Source: GCA-2746365 sp964651445
GTDB lineage: Bacteria; Pseudomonadota; Gammaproteobacteria; SZUA-229
Assembly (NCBI GenBank): GCA_964651445.1
Contig: CAZYYW010000035.1
Location: 1 to 22,043, forward strand
Direction: 5' to 3'
Length of the DNA: 22,043 nt
Shown: piece by piece, positions 13,387-21,341 of the stretch
Layout of the letters: each line of letters opens with the position of its first letter
How positions within the stretch are numbered: the stretch's first letter is position 1
Program-made: the position numbers and the translations under genes
Notes under the pieces: model-generated
What the model saw: the letters and a program-made list of their open reading frames with translations, nothing else
Database searches by the model: none
What the model was told of the DNA's origin: nothing

Positions 13387-13833
13387 ATGCATAAAAACAT
13401 TAACATAAATTCTGTATTCTTTGCCCTACTACTGCTACCCACCAGCATCATCGCTGCCGAGACCATTTATAAGTCGATCGATGAAAGCGGCAATATTAGC
13501 TACTCTACCCAGCCGCCTAAAAACGGCCAGCAAACCACGCCTGTCGAAATAGCGCCACCTCCGTCTGAAGATCGTATCAAAGCCGCGCAACAACGGCAAA
13601 GCCAGAATCAGATTACGGCAGACTTATTAGATGAAAACAGAAAAAAGAGGGATAAAATAAACGCTGAAAATAATCGCGTTAAGCGTGAAAAACAAATTCT
13701 GCTTCAACAGCAAAAACAAGCTGAAACAAACAACGATAACCATGACTATGGTTATCCGTATATTCCAGGGCGGTATCCCGGGCAATATCCAAACAGACCA
13801 ATTCATCGTCCTATTCAGTTACCTGCACGTTAG
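13387..13833 (+). CDS. Secreted DUF4124 domain protein
   Basis: The 148 residues begin with an N-terminal signal peptide (hydrophobic 10-22, cleavage expected after AA at 23-24). A DUF4124 domain follows, recognisable from IYKSIDESGNISYSTQPP (27-44). The rest is a charged, Gln-rich and probably coiled helix (about 60-112) and a Tyr/Pro/Arg-rich tail. DUF4124 proteins are small periplasmic proteins common in gammaproteobacteria, with no established activity. I chose the ATG at 13387 because it gives a compact signal peptide. The frame also opens at 13357 and would add ten non-hydrophobic residues. The stop codon lies 23 bases inside the end of the convergent yheT, so the two coding regions overlap tail to tail. 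Confidence 0.8.
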   Translation: MHKNININSVFFALLLLPTSIIAAETIYKSIDESGNISYSTQPPKNGQQTTPVEIAPPPSEDRIKAAQQRQSQNQITADLLDENRKKRDKINAENNRVKREKQILLQQQKQAETNNDNHDYGYPYIPGRYPGQYPNRPIHRPIQLPAR

Positions 13834-14815
13834 TTTCTCCAACATTAAAAAATTCTATTACCCTTTGTTCACACCATGAGTCAGCAACGATAAGCTTACG
13901 ACTTGAAACAAAGCCTACATGACCACCATTGCGTGTTAGCAAGAAATCGATATTTTTATTTAATTCTGCTTCTTCAGGCACTGTATTTCTGAACATAAAC
14001 GGATCATCCAGCGCATGAATTATTCTGCATGGTACTGTTATGTCTTTTAAAAATTGTCGGCTACTGCATTTATCATAATAATCTTGTGCGCCGGAAAAAC
14101 CGTGTAATGGCGCCGTCACTTTGTCGTCATATTCCCAGAAATTTTTTAACTGCTGCACATTGACATCCAACGGTGACTTTAGTGTTTTAAATTTATTGAT
14201 ATAGGTTTTTTTTAAAGAAACCAGCAGGTACTCGCGATAAATTCTAGAAATGCCTTTTTCAAGTCGCTTTGCTGCGTCATGCAATCTAAACGGTACTGAC
14301 ACTGCCACGGCTTTTTGCAAGGGGTTGTGTTTACCGGTTTCACCTAACCACTTTAATAAAACATTGCCACCGAGAGAATAGCCAATTGCCGCATAAGGAT
14401 AACCGCCGGTAACTTTTTTTATGTGCTCAACGATAGCGGCAAGGTCTGAGGTTTCACCCGAGTGATAAGCGCGAGCCAGGCGATTAATTCGACCACTACA
14501 GCCACGAAAGTGCATCAGTACTGGTTGATAACCGGCGTTCTCTAGCTGATAAAGAATGCCATTAATGTAATGCGAATTGAGACTGCCTTCAAGACCGTGC
14601 AAAACCAGTATAACTTTATCGGCTGGTTTTTTACTCCAGCACAAATCAATGAAGTCACCGTCATCCAGTTCGACTTGTTCGTCACGCAAGTCAAGCTTGT
14701 GGCGTTTTTTAAAAAATACCGGCCACAGGGTTTGTAAATGCGGTGAACGTAACCACCAGGCGGGTTTAAAACGAGTAATCTTGTGACCAGTGAATTTGCA
14801 ATGTGGTTCAGTCAA
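13811..14815 (-). CDS. yheT: YheT-like alpha/beta hydrolase
   Basis: This 334-residue protein of the YheT/ABHD1-3 hydrolase family carries the family N-terminal motif FKPAWWLRSPHLQTLWP (16-32). An oxyanion segment VLHGLEGS (71-78) follows, then the nucleophile elbow GYSLGGN with Ser147, an acidic residue Asp270 or Asp271 in ALDDPF, and His299 in NGGHVGF. It has no signal peptide. The family acts as esterases or lipases, but the natural substrate of the bacterial enzyme is not known. Its ATG overlaps the end of sdhE by eight bases, so it is the distal gene of the succinate dehydrogenase operon here and is probably translationally coupled to it. I know of no functional link to complex II, and co-expression may be incidental. 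Confidence 0.93.
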   Translation of the reverse strand: MTEPHCKFTGHKITRFKPAWWLRSPHLQTLWPVFFKKRHKLDLRDEQVELDDGDFIDLCWSKKPADKVILVLHGLEGSLNSHYINGILYQLENAGYQPVLMHFRGCSGRINRLARAYHSGETSDLAAIVEHIKKVTGGYPYAAIGYSLGGNVLLKWLGETGKHNPLQKAVAVSVPFRLHDAAKRLEKGISRIYREYLLVSLKKTYINKFKTLKSPLDVNVQQLKNFWEYDDKVTAPLHGFSGAQDYYDKCSSRQFLKDITVPCRIIHALDDPFMFRNTVPEEAELNKNIDFLLTRNGGHVGFVSSRKLIVADSWCEQRVIEFFNVGETNVQVTE

Positions 14816-15062
14816 AGGCGGTGGCTCGGATGTTTTTTACAATGTTTGCGATAAGTGGGTCACTGGATACAGAATTCGCCAGTAACAGATCAAGCAAGGT
14901 TTGGTCCGGGTAAGACAATAAGTGCTCAAAGGTTTTTTTTTGTTCAAGTGGTAAGTCTTTTACTTTTTTATCAACAAAATTGTTCAATAACAAATCAAGT
15001 TCCAGCATACCTCGCCGGCATTGCCAGCGATAGCCGGCATCGCTTGTCGCTTCATTGTGCAT
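14808..15062 (-). CDS. sdhE: Succinate dehydrogenase flavinylation factor SdhE (YgfY/Sdh5)
   Basis: This 84-residue helical protein has the RGxxE signature of the family (Arg17-Gly18 to Glu21, in RRGMLELD). SdhE binds the flavoprotein SdhA and promotes covalent FAD attachment in the cytoplasm before the subunit joins the membrane complex. The length agrees with E. coli SdhE (88 residues). The start lies five bases after the sdhB stop with no ribosome site of its own, so translation is probably coupled. The position directly behind sdhCDAB fits its role. In E. coli the gene lies elsewhere, next to cptA (ygfX) and ygfZ; no cptA follows here. Confidence 0.95.
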   Translation of the reverse strand: MHNEATSDAGYRWQCRRGMLELDLLLNNFVDKKVKDLPLEQKKTFEHLLSYPDQTLLDLLLANSVSSDPLIANIVKNIRATAFD

Positions 15063-15067
15063 ATAAA

Positions 15068-15766
15068 TTATAGAGAACGCGAAACCATTTTGGCTTTAAT
15101 TCTACCAATGGCTTTGGTTGGATTTAATCCTTTTGGACAGACCTGTACACAATTCATAATGGTGTGACATCGAAATAATTTAAACGGCCCTTCTAAATTC
15201 TCCAAACGTTTTTCAAAATCTTGGTCACGGCTGTCTTCAATAAAGCGTGATGCCTGTAATAACGCTGCCGGCCCTAAAAATTTATCTGGGTTCCACCAAA
15301 ATGAGGGACAGGCTGTTGAACAGCAGGCGCACAAAACACATTCGTACAAACCATCCAGTCGTTCGCGTTGTTCCGGCGTTTGCTTGAGTTCAACTTCAGG
15401 CATAGGATCATTAACAATTAGATAGGGTTTTACTGCTCGATATTGTTTATAGAACTGATCCATGTCGATAATTAAATCTCGAATCACCGGTAAGCCCGGC
15501 AATGGGTTTATTTCTACTGGCTGCTTCAAGTCATCTAATGATGTGATACACGCGAGTCCATTCACACCATTAATGTTCATTCCGTCCGAACCACAAACAC
15601 CTTCGCCACAAGAACGACGAAAGCTTAAACTTTGGTCTTGTTCATCCTTTATTCGTAATAAGGCTGCCAGTAACATCGTGCCCGGCTCAATATCATCCAG
15701 CGTATATTGTTGGGCATAGGGTTTAGCATCATTTTCGGGGTTGTAACGGTATATTTTAAATTTCAT
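15068..15766 (-). CDS. sdhB: Succinate dehydrogenase iron-sulfur subunit
   Basis: SdhB carries electrons from the SdhA flavin to ubiquinone through three Fe-S clusters. The 232 residues show the [2Fe-2S] ligands Cys53, Cys58, Asp61 and Cys73, with Asp in the third position as in E. coli. The [4Fe-4S] and [3Fe-4S] ligands lie in CVLCACCSTACP (143-154) and CHTIMNCVQVCPKG (200-213). The length is typical. The 54-base gap before it is the only real space within sdhCDABE. The ribosome site is modest (GGAAA about ten bases upstream on the minus strand). Confidence 0.97.
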   Translation of the reverse strand: MKFKIYRYNPENDAKPYAQQYTLDDIEPGTMLLAALLRIKDEQDQSLSFRRSCGEGVCGSDGMNINGVNGLACITSLDDLKQPVEINPLPGLPVIRDLIIDMDQFYKQYRAVKPYLIVNDPMPEVELKQTPEQRERLDGLYECVLCACCSTACPSFWWNPDKFLGPAALLQASRFIEDSRDQDFEKRLENLEGPFKLFRCHTIMNCVQVCPKGLNPTKAIGRIKAKMVSRSL

Positions 15767-15820
15767 AATGATGATTTCCGCTTAAGGGTTATCTTTATTA
15801 ACGGCTCGACATTGCGAAGC

Positions 15821-17629
15821 TTAATAAACACGCGGTTTCGGTGGAAAGCTTTCCACTGACATCGGCTTGGTTCTGACCGGTTTATAATCCAATCCGTTTT
15901 CATAAGAATAGAGGCTGTGGCGCATCCATGATTTATCGTCTCTTTCAGTAAAATCAGTACGCGAATGTGCGCCACGACTTTCTTCTCTGGCATAGGCTGA
16001 ATGAATGGTTGCCAATGCACAGGCCATTAAATTTTCTAGCTCGAAGGCTTCCACTTTCGCTGTATTAAAAACAAAACTCTGGTCGTCAATTTTTACATCG
16101 TTCATGCGCTGCACAAGTTGTTCAACTTTCTCTACGCCTTGTTGTAAAATTTCTCTGTTTCTAAAAACACTGCAATGATCTTCCATTACCTGCTTTAATT
16201 CTGTGCGCAAACCGGCAACGGTCTCTTTCCCCATTTCACAATTGTCATACCGTTTGGCTTTTTCGACGGCTTTTATTACCATGGCATCATCGACTACGCG
16301 ATAATGTTTATTCTCTTTGATGTAGTCAATAATGTGATTGGCAGCCGCGCGACCAAAAACCAGAATGTCCAGTAATGAGTTGCCGCCCAGGCGGTTGGCA
16401 CCGTGCACGGAAACACAGGCACATTCACCTGCCGCATACAAACCGATCACGGGTTCTTCTGGGGTATCTTTTACCGGTACTACGACCTGGCCGTGATGGT
16501 TTGTCGGGATGCCGCCCATGGTGTAGTGCGCGGTAGGGAAAACCGGAATCGGCGCTTCAGCAGGATCAATGCCTAAAAAAGTCATACAAGTTTGACGAAT
16601 ACCCGGCAACCGCTTTTGGATAACCGCTTCGCCCAGATGATCCAGTTTTAACATTACGTGGTCTTTCTTTTCACCACAACCACGGCCTTCGCGCACTTCG
16701 ATGGCAATGGCGCGGCTAACCACATCTCGACTGGCAAGGTCTTTCGCTTTTGGCGCGTAACGCTCCATCAGACGTTCTCCGTCGCCATTAACCAGATAAC
16801 CGCCTTCGCCACGTGCGCCTTCGGTAATCAACATGCCGCGACCGGCAATCCCCGTGGGATGAAATTGAAAGAATTCCATATCTTGCAAGGGTATGGCGGC
16901 ACGCATCGCCATGCCCAGTCCGTCACCGGTATTAATTAAGGCGTTGGTGGTGGTTTTAAACAACTGACCGGCACCGCCTGTTGCCAGCAAAGTGGTTTTT
17001 GCTTCGATGACAACAATCTGACCATTTTGAATATTAAATACCACCGCGCCAAGCACATGGCCTTCGTCGTCCTGTAATAAGTCAACGGCAAAATATTCAT
17101 CAAAAAAATGCGTTCTAGCGCGAATGTTCTGTTGGTACAGGCTGTGCAAAATAGCATGACCGGTGCGATCTGCGGCGGCACAAGTACGCGCCGCCTGCTC
17201 ACCACCAAAGTTTTGGCTTTGACCACCGAAAGCGCGTTGATAAATTTTTCCGTTATCCAAACGAGAAAAAGGCACGCCGAAATGTTCTAGTTCGTAGACG
17301 GCTTCCGGCGCTGCTCGGCACATGAATTCGATGGCATCCTGGTCGCCAAGGTAATCACTGCCTTTTACTGTATCAAACATATGCCAGTGCCAGTTATCTG
17401 GCAACACATTGGCAAGTGCGGCGTTCATGCCGCCTTGTGCAGCAACGGTATGTGAACGGGTGGGAAAAACTTTGGAGACCACGGCCACACTTAGATCGGC
17501 TTCTGCCAGTTGTAATGACGCACGCAAACCGCCACCACCTGCTCCTATAATCAAAGTGTCAAACTTGCGACGCTCTATTTTGGAAATATCCATAGCCGAT
17601 TGTTTAGTTGATGTTTCGCTGTTGCTCAT
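15821..17629 (-). CDS. sdhA: Succinate dehydrogenase flavoprotein subunit
   Basis: SdhA oxidises succinate to fumarate with covalently bound FAD, on the cytoplasmic face of complex II. From the chosen start the protein has 602 residues. It has a dinucleotide-binding GAGGGG (29-34) and the FAD-attachment histidine His60 in RSHTVAAQGG. It also has FHPTG and GARGEGGYL of the substrate pocket, and HGANRLGGNSLLD, which ends the capping-domain region. The frame extends 13 codons further upstream to 17668. I chose the ATG at 17629 because it overlaps the sdhD stop codon as ATGA and gives the usual N-terminus. The long charged N-terminal stretch before the Rossmann fold (about 20 residues) is somewhat longer than in E. 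coli. Confidence 0.97.
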   Translation of the reverse strand: MSNSETSTKQSAMDISKIERRKFDTLIIGAGGGGLRASLQLAEADLSVAVVSKVFPTRSHTVAAQGGMNAALANVLPDNWHWHMFDTVKGSDYLGDQDAIEFMCRAAPEAVYELEHFGVPFSRLDNGKIYQRAFGGQSQNFGGEQAARTCAAADRTGHAILHSLYQQNIRARTHFFDEYFAVDLLQDDEGHVLGAVVFNIQNGQIVVIEAKTTLLATGGAGQLFKTTTNALINTGDGLGMAMRAAIPLQDMEFFQFHPTGIAGRGMLITEGARGEGGYLVNGDGERLMERYAPKAKDLASRDVVSRAIAIEVREGRGCGEKKDHVMLKLDHLGEAVIQKRLPGIRQTCMTFLGIDPAEAPIPVFPTAHYTMGGIPTNHHGQVVVPVKDTPEEPVIGLYAAGECACVSVHGANRLGGNSLLDILVFGRAAANHIIDYIKENKHYRVVDDAMVIKAVEKAKRYDNCEMGKETVAGLRTELKQVMEDHCSVFRNREILQQGVEKVEQLVQRMNDVKIDDQSFVFNTAKVEAFELENLMACALATIHSAYAREESRGAHSRTDFTERDDKSWMRHSLYSYENGLDYKPVRTKPMSVESFPPKPRVY

Positions 17630-17985
17630 TGTGTAACGACCGATAACAAAAGTATTCGAAAGACCCACAAGCCGCTGCCGATCAACACGCCAATCAACAA
17701 CGCCAGCGTAAAAATTCTGAGCATTATATTATGCACATAATCAAGCACTGCATCGCGCATACCGATCCAAGCATGGAACATCAAAGCGATGACAAAAATG
17801 CCAACGACTGTGGTATTAAACGGGTGGTATAACCAGTTATTCCAGGCGCTATAAGCCATAGCACTGTCACTGGCTCCGGCTGTAACATAACTAAACACCG
17901 CATAAAGAATAAATAAGACAATATAAACAGCACTAACACGCTGGATAACCCACGGCCTCAAACCTTCCAGAACATACAGGCTCAT
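17626..17985 (-). CDS. sdhD: Succinate dehydrogenase membrane anchor SdhD
   Basis: This 119-residue integral membrane subunit has three hydrophobic helices (about 14-36, 56-79 and 88-112). The heme b ligand His71 lies in FHAWIGM, and Asp82-Tyr83 belong to the ubiquinone pocket, all at the same numbers as in E. coli SdhD. The reading frame is open 20 codons further upstream, inside sdhC. The ATG at 17985 was chosen because it overlaps the sdhC stop as ATGA and gives the standard N-terminus MSLYVLEGLRPW. Confidence 0.95.
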   Translation of the reverse strand: MSLYVLEGLRPWVIQRVSAVYIVLFILYAVFSYVTAGASDSAMAYSAWNNWLYHPFNTTVVGIFVIALMFHAWIGMRDAVLDYVHNIMLRIFTLALLIGVLIGSGLWVFRILLLSVVTQ

Positions 17986-18359
17986 AAAGCCACCAGTGCC
18001 ACAATAAGCGCGATGGTTAGAATTTCTGCCACCAGTACCACCCAAGCACCGGTTCTAGCCTGTGATTTCTCGACACCGATTTCAGCATCGATTAATAAAA
18101 AGCGGATGCCCGCATAAAAGTGATGTGTGATTGACCACAATAAAATGATTTGCGCGACGATCATGATAGGCATATCGAGAATTTGCTGCGCTCGGCTAAA
18201 AGACTGTTCGGATTCAACGGACAATCCCAGTAAATATACGGCAAAAGGCAAGGCAAGAAAAAGCAGTATGCCGGTAATACGATGCGCGAAGGAAACAATA
18301 CCGGTAACAGGTAAACTGATTTTTAACAGATTTAAATAAACCGGTCGAGGGTCAGACAT
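17982..18359 (-). CDS. sdhC: Succinate dehydrogenase cytochrome b556 subunit SdhC
   Basis: This 125-residue membrane subunit binds heme b and ubiquinone together with SdhD. It has the family opening RPVYLNLLKI (5-14) and a helix with Ser23 and Arg27 in SFAHRITG (equivalents of E. coli Ser27 and Arg31 in the quinone site). His80 in HHFYAGIR is the expected heme ligand. Three membrane helices are visible. It is the first gene of sdhCDABE-yheT. On the minus strand CAGG lies three bases before the ATG, a close-set ribosome site. Two copies of a 15-base direct repeat stand just upstream in the leader. Confidence 0.95.
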   Translation of the reverse strand: MSDPRPVYLNLLKISLPVTGIVSFAHRITGILLFLALPFAVYLLGLSVESEQSFSRAQQILDMPIMIVAQIILLWSITHHFYAGIRFLLIDAEIGVEKSQARTGAWVVLVAEILTIALIVALVAL

Positions 18360-18367
18360 AAACCTGC

Positions 18368-18397
18368 CAGTTGATGAGCAGACAGTTGGTGAGCAGA
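18368..18397. repeat. Tandem 15-base repeat in the sdhC leader
   Basis: CAGTTGATGAGCAGA (18368-18382) is followed directly by CAGTTGGTGAGCAGA (18383-18397), differing at one base, and by the first five bases of a third copy. The repeat starts nine bases upstream of the sdhC ATG and so would lie in the 5' untranslated part of the sdh transcript. It could be a binding site for a regulator or RNA, or a slippage product. Confidence 0.55.
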
Positions 18398-18576
18398 CAG
18401 TTTCTTAGCCGCCTATTCAATAGTAGCGAGTTTAGCCGTTTATCGTTATCAGCCATATTTTTTGACAACTCTGTCTCTTGTCGGTTTAGAAAATGTAGCA
18501 GTAGATGCTAGACATATTATTTAGCATAAACATGACGCAAATGCTGAATAATGTCAAGAAAACAAAATACTGTTTT

Positions 18577-18607
18577 TTGATTATAGGGGTACTCTTAAAA
18601 CTATAAT
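18577..18607 (+). promoter_or_regulatory. Candidate sigma-70 promoter for ygfZ
   Basis: TTGATT at 18577-18582 and a perfect TATAAT at 18602-18607 are separated by 19 bases, slightly long for sigma-70. Transcription would begin near 18614, about 48 bases before the ygfZ ATG. Confidence 0.45.
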
Positions 18608-18661
18608 GATTTTATGTTCAAAATTGTCTAAAATCCGGCTAACCAAACCACATTGAAAACT

Positions 18662-19726
18662 ATGAATATTGACTGGAAAAATTACCTGTTAAGTCAGGGC
18701 GCACAATTGACTGAAAACGCAGGCTTTAGCTTTAATGATGCGGCGTCCGACAATAGAAAAGCTGACGATACCAACATACTCTGTGATTTGTCGCAATATA
18801 GTACTCTCGTTGTTGCCGGCGATGACGCTAAGGACTTTATGCAGGGGCAATTTACCAATGACTTAGAGCAGGTGGACGACGAACATAGCCAGTTGAGTGC
18901 TTTTTGTAACAATAAAGGTCGTATGATTGCTAATTTTCGTCTGTTCCAATATCAGGGAAATTATTTTTTCAGTAGCAGAAATGACCTTACCGAACGCAGT
19001 ATTGAACACCTGAAAAACTACATTCTACGTGCTCAGGTTGCAATTCAGGATGTTAGCGAACAACTGCTACACCTTGGCATTAGCGGCAAGAATGCCGAGG
19101 ACTTATTATCACCGTTCATAGAAATAAAACATCAAGCGATAGACAGCGTTTCTTATAATGAGAATTACATCGTTATTCGCGTAGCCAATGCGAACGACAC
19201 ACCTCGTTTTGAAATCTTCTGTGACTATGAGCAAGCAAAAAAATTGTGGCAAGAAGTTAGTGAGAAAGCAGAAGTGGTCAATTCTACAAGCTGGGATTAT
19301 TTAAACATTCAAGCCGGTCTGCCGTTTATAGACAGCCTTACCAGCGAACAGTTTGTACCACAGATGGTCAATATGGAGCTCATCAACGGTGTCAGTTTTA
19401 CCAAGGGTTGCTTTACCGGTCAGGAAATCGTTGCCCGTATGCACTACCTCGGAAAACTCAAAAAACGCTGCTTTAAAATAAATATAAACACCGACAGTAA
19501 ACCCTCTGCCGGTGACAAATTGTTCGCAGAAAATGCGCGCGCTGGTCAAAACACCGGCATGGTGTTACAGGCTGAAAAAAATCCAGAGTCAGGTTTTGAT
19601 GCACTGGCGGTTATACAGATTGCTGACACCACATCAAAACTTTTCTTAAATGATGCGGACGGCCCAGTTGTAACTGTCGGCGAATTACCCTATAGCCTGG
19701 AACCATCAGAAGACGAAAGCAAATAA
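18662..19726 (+). CDS. ygfZ: Folate-binding Fe-S maintenance protein YgfZ
   Basis: YgfZ is a tetrahydrofolate-binding protein of the GcvT/IBA57 superfamily that keeps certain [4Fe-4S] enzymes active. The 354 residues contain the diagnostic motif KGCFTGQE (248-255) with its conserved Cys250, followed by IVARMHYLGKLKKR. An earlier DLSQYSTLVVAG and QFTNDL region (42-67) is typical of the N-terminal domain. The frame also opens at a TTG at 18653, but the ATG three codons later gives the more usual start; neither has a strong ribosome site. It is divergent from the succinate dehydrogenase operon, whose SdhB is an Fe-S protein. Its stop codon TAA ends at 19726, immediately next to the lysS stop on the other strand. 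Confidence 0.95.
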   Translation: MNIDWKNYLLSQGAQLTENAGFSFNDAASDNRKADDTNILCDLSQYSTLVVAGDDAKDFMQGQFTNDLEQVDDEHSQLSAFCNNKGRMIANFRLFQYQGNYFFSSRNDLTERSIEHLKNYILRAQVAIQDVSEQLLHLGISGKNAEDLLSPFIEIKHQAIDSVSYNENYIVIRVANANDTPRFEIFCDYEQAKKLWQEVSEKAEVVNSTSWDYLNIQAGLPFIDSLTSEQFVPQMVNMELINGVSFTKGCFTGQEIVARMHYLGKLKKRCFKININTDSKPSAGDKLFAENARAGQNTGMVLQAEKNPESGFDALAVIQIADTTSKLFLNDADGPVVTVGELPYSLEPSEDESK

Positions 19727-21277
19727 TTATTCGTTTGGCTCGACTTCCTGACGCATATGCGGAAATAAAATAACGTCACGAATTGAGGGAGAGTCAGTCA
19801 GCAACATGACCAATCTGTCGATGCCGATACCCTCTCCTGCGGTTGGTGGCAAGCCGTATTCCAGCGCACGAATATAATCAGCGTCAAAGTGCATGGCTTC
19901 ATCATCGCCAGCATCTTTCTCTGCCACCTGTTGTTTAAAACGCTGTGCCTGATCTTCTGCGTCGTTTAACTCAGAAAAACCATTGGCAATTTCACGGCCA
20001 CCAACAAAAAATTCAAAACGATCCGTCACAAAAGAATTTTTATCATTACGTCGTGCCAACGGCGAAACCTCTGTTGGATATTCAGTAATAAAAGTCGGGT
20101 TCATCAAACGATGCTCTACCGTTTTCTCAAATATTTCGATTTGAATTTTGCCAAGACCGTAACTATCTTTAAGATTCACGCCCAGGTCTTTAGCAATCGC
20201 TCGTGCGTTGTCGATATCCGATAATGCCTCTGCACTTATATCCGAATTAAAATGCAAAATAGAATCAAACACCGTCATGCGTGTGAAAGCGCTACCAAAG
20301 TCATAGCTATTGCCTTCACTCACAACAGTGGTGGTACCCAGCAAGTGAGTCGCTAACTGGCGTAACAAATCTTCGGTAATGTCCATCAGGTCATTGTAAT
20401 CGGCATACGCCTGATAAAATTCCAACATGGTGAATTCAGGATTATGCCGCGTTGATACCCCTTCATTTCTGAAATTTCGATTGATTTCATAGACGCGCTC
20501 AAAACCACCCACAACCAGACGCTTTAAATACAACTCAGGCGCAATGCGTAAAAACATTGGCTGGTTTAAGGCATTATGAAAGGTTTCAAACGGACGCGCT
20601 GTAGCACCGCCAGGAATTATCTGCATCATCGGCGTTTCAGCTTCGATGTAACCACGGCTATCAAAGTAGTCACGGATAAATTTAATTGCCTGCGAGCGCA
20701 GATGAAACGTCTTCTTCACATCTTGATTGATAATCAAATCAAGATAACGCTGGCGATAACGAATTTCAGTATCGGTTAGACCATGAAATTTGTCTGGCAG
20801 TGGGCGTAACGACTTGGTTAATAATTGCAGGCTATTAACCTTAACGGATAATTCATCTGTTTTGGTTTTAAACAAGATGCCGGTAGCACCAAGGATATCG
20901 CCAATGTCCCATTTTTTAAAGCCATCGTTGTAAACACCTTCAGGCAGACTATCACGCTGCACGAATAACTGTATCCGCCCCGACATATCTTGCAACTGGG
21001 CAAAGCTGGCTTTGCCCATGATGCGCTTTGCCATCATTCGACCTGCAATGGCAACCGGAATTTTTAGTGTTTCCAGTTCTTCTTTGCTTTTTCCATTGTA
21101 TTTTTCGAGTAATTCTTCTGCCAGTGCATCACGACGAAAATCATTCGGAAAGGCGCTGTCTCCCGTTTTGCTTACTTGTTCACGCAGTGCCTTTAATTTT
21201 TCACGACGTTGGACTATTAATTTATTTTCATCTTCAGTAGAGATGACGGCTTCGTCAGTTGTATTGTCAGTGTTCAT
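19727..21277 (-). CDS. lysS: Lysyl-tRNA synthetase, class II
   Basis: This enzyme charges tRNA-Lys in the cytoplasm. The 516 residues have an N-terminal charged helix and an OB-fold anticodon-binding domain (about 75-165, with GRIQLFVQR at 100-108). The class II catalytic core shows motif 1 around 205-218, motif 2 at FRNEG...RHNPEF (269-282) and motif 3 in GEGIGIDRL (481-489). The length is close to that of E. coli LysS (505). It follows prfB by 64 bases, the same pair as in E. coli, so co-transcription is likely. No terminator is possible between it and ygfZ, because the two stop codons abut; transcripts from the two strands probably overlap. Confidence 0.97.
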   Translation of the reverse strand: MNTDNTTDEAVISTEDENKLIVQRREKLKALREQVSKTGDSAFPNDFRRDALAEELLEKYNGKSKEELETLKIPVAIAGRMMAKRIMGKASFAQLQDMSGRIQLFVQRDSLPEGVYNDGFKKWDIGDILGATGILFKTKTDELSVKVNSLQLLTKSLRPLPDKFHGLTDTEIRYRQRYLDLIINQDVKKTFHLRSQAIKFIRDYFDSRGYIEAETPMMQIIPGGATARPFETFHNALNQPMFLRIAPELYLKRLVVGGFERVYEINRNFRNEGVSTRHNPEFTMLEFYQAYADYNDLMDITEDLLRQLATHLLGTTTVVSEGNSYDFGSAFTRMTVFDSILHFNSDISAEALSDIDNARAIAKDLGVNLKDSYGLGKIQIEIFEKTVEHRLMNPTFITEYPTEVSPLARRNDKNSFVTDRFEFFVGGREIANGFSELNDAEDQAQRFKQQVAEKDAGDDEAMHFDADYIRALEYGLPPTAGEGIGIDRLVMLLTDSPSIRDVILFPHMRQEVEPNE

Positions 21278-21341
21278 AAGGTTTAATCTGCTTCTAAATA
21301 TACGGTGGGGTATTGATACGGTTCATCGCGAATAAAAATCG

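Larger units (their letters stand above)
18360..18661. other. Divergent sdhC-ygfZ control region
   Basis: This roughly 300-base non-coding region must hold promoters in both directions. It contains a tandem 15-base repeat near sdhC, a candidate plus-strand promoter for ygfZ, and an AT-rich inverted repeat (AAAACA/TGTTTT near 18560-18576). A TATAAT is also present on the minus strand at 18585-18580, but with no recognisable -35, so the sdh promoter is not assigned. No small gene is supported. Confidence 0.6.

Noticed and set aside
18462..18490. TTGACA on the plus strand as a further ygfZ promoter
   Set aside because: The hexamer 17 bases downstream (TTTAGA) matches a -10 box poorly, and the site is about 170 bases from the gene.
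18556..18582. AAAACA/TGTTTTTT structure as a plus-strand terminator
   Set aside because: No plus-strand gene lies upstream that it could end, the stem is AT-only apart from one pair, and the T-run overlaps the ygfZ promoter candidate.
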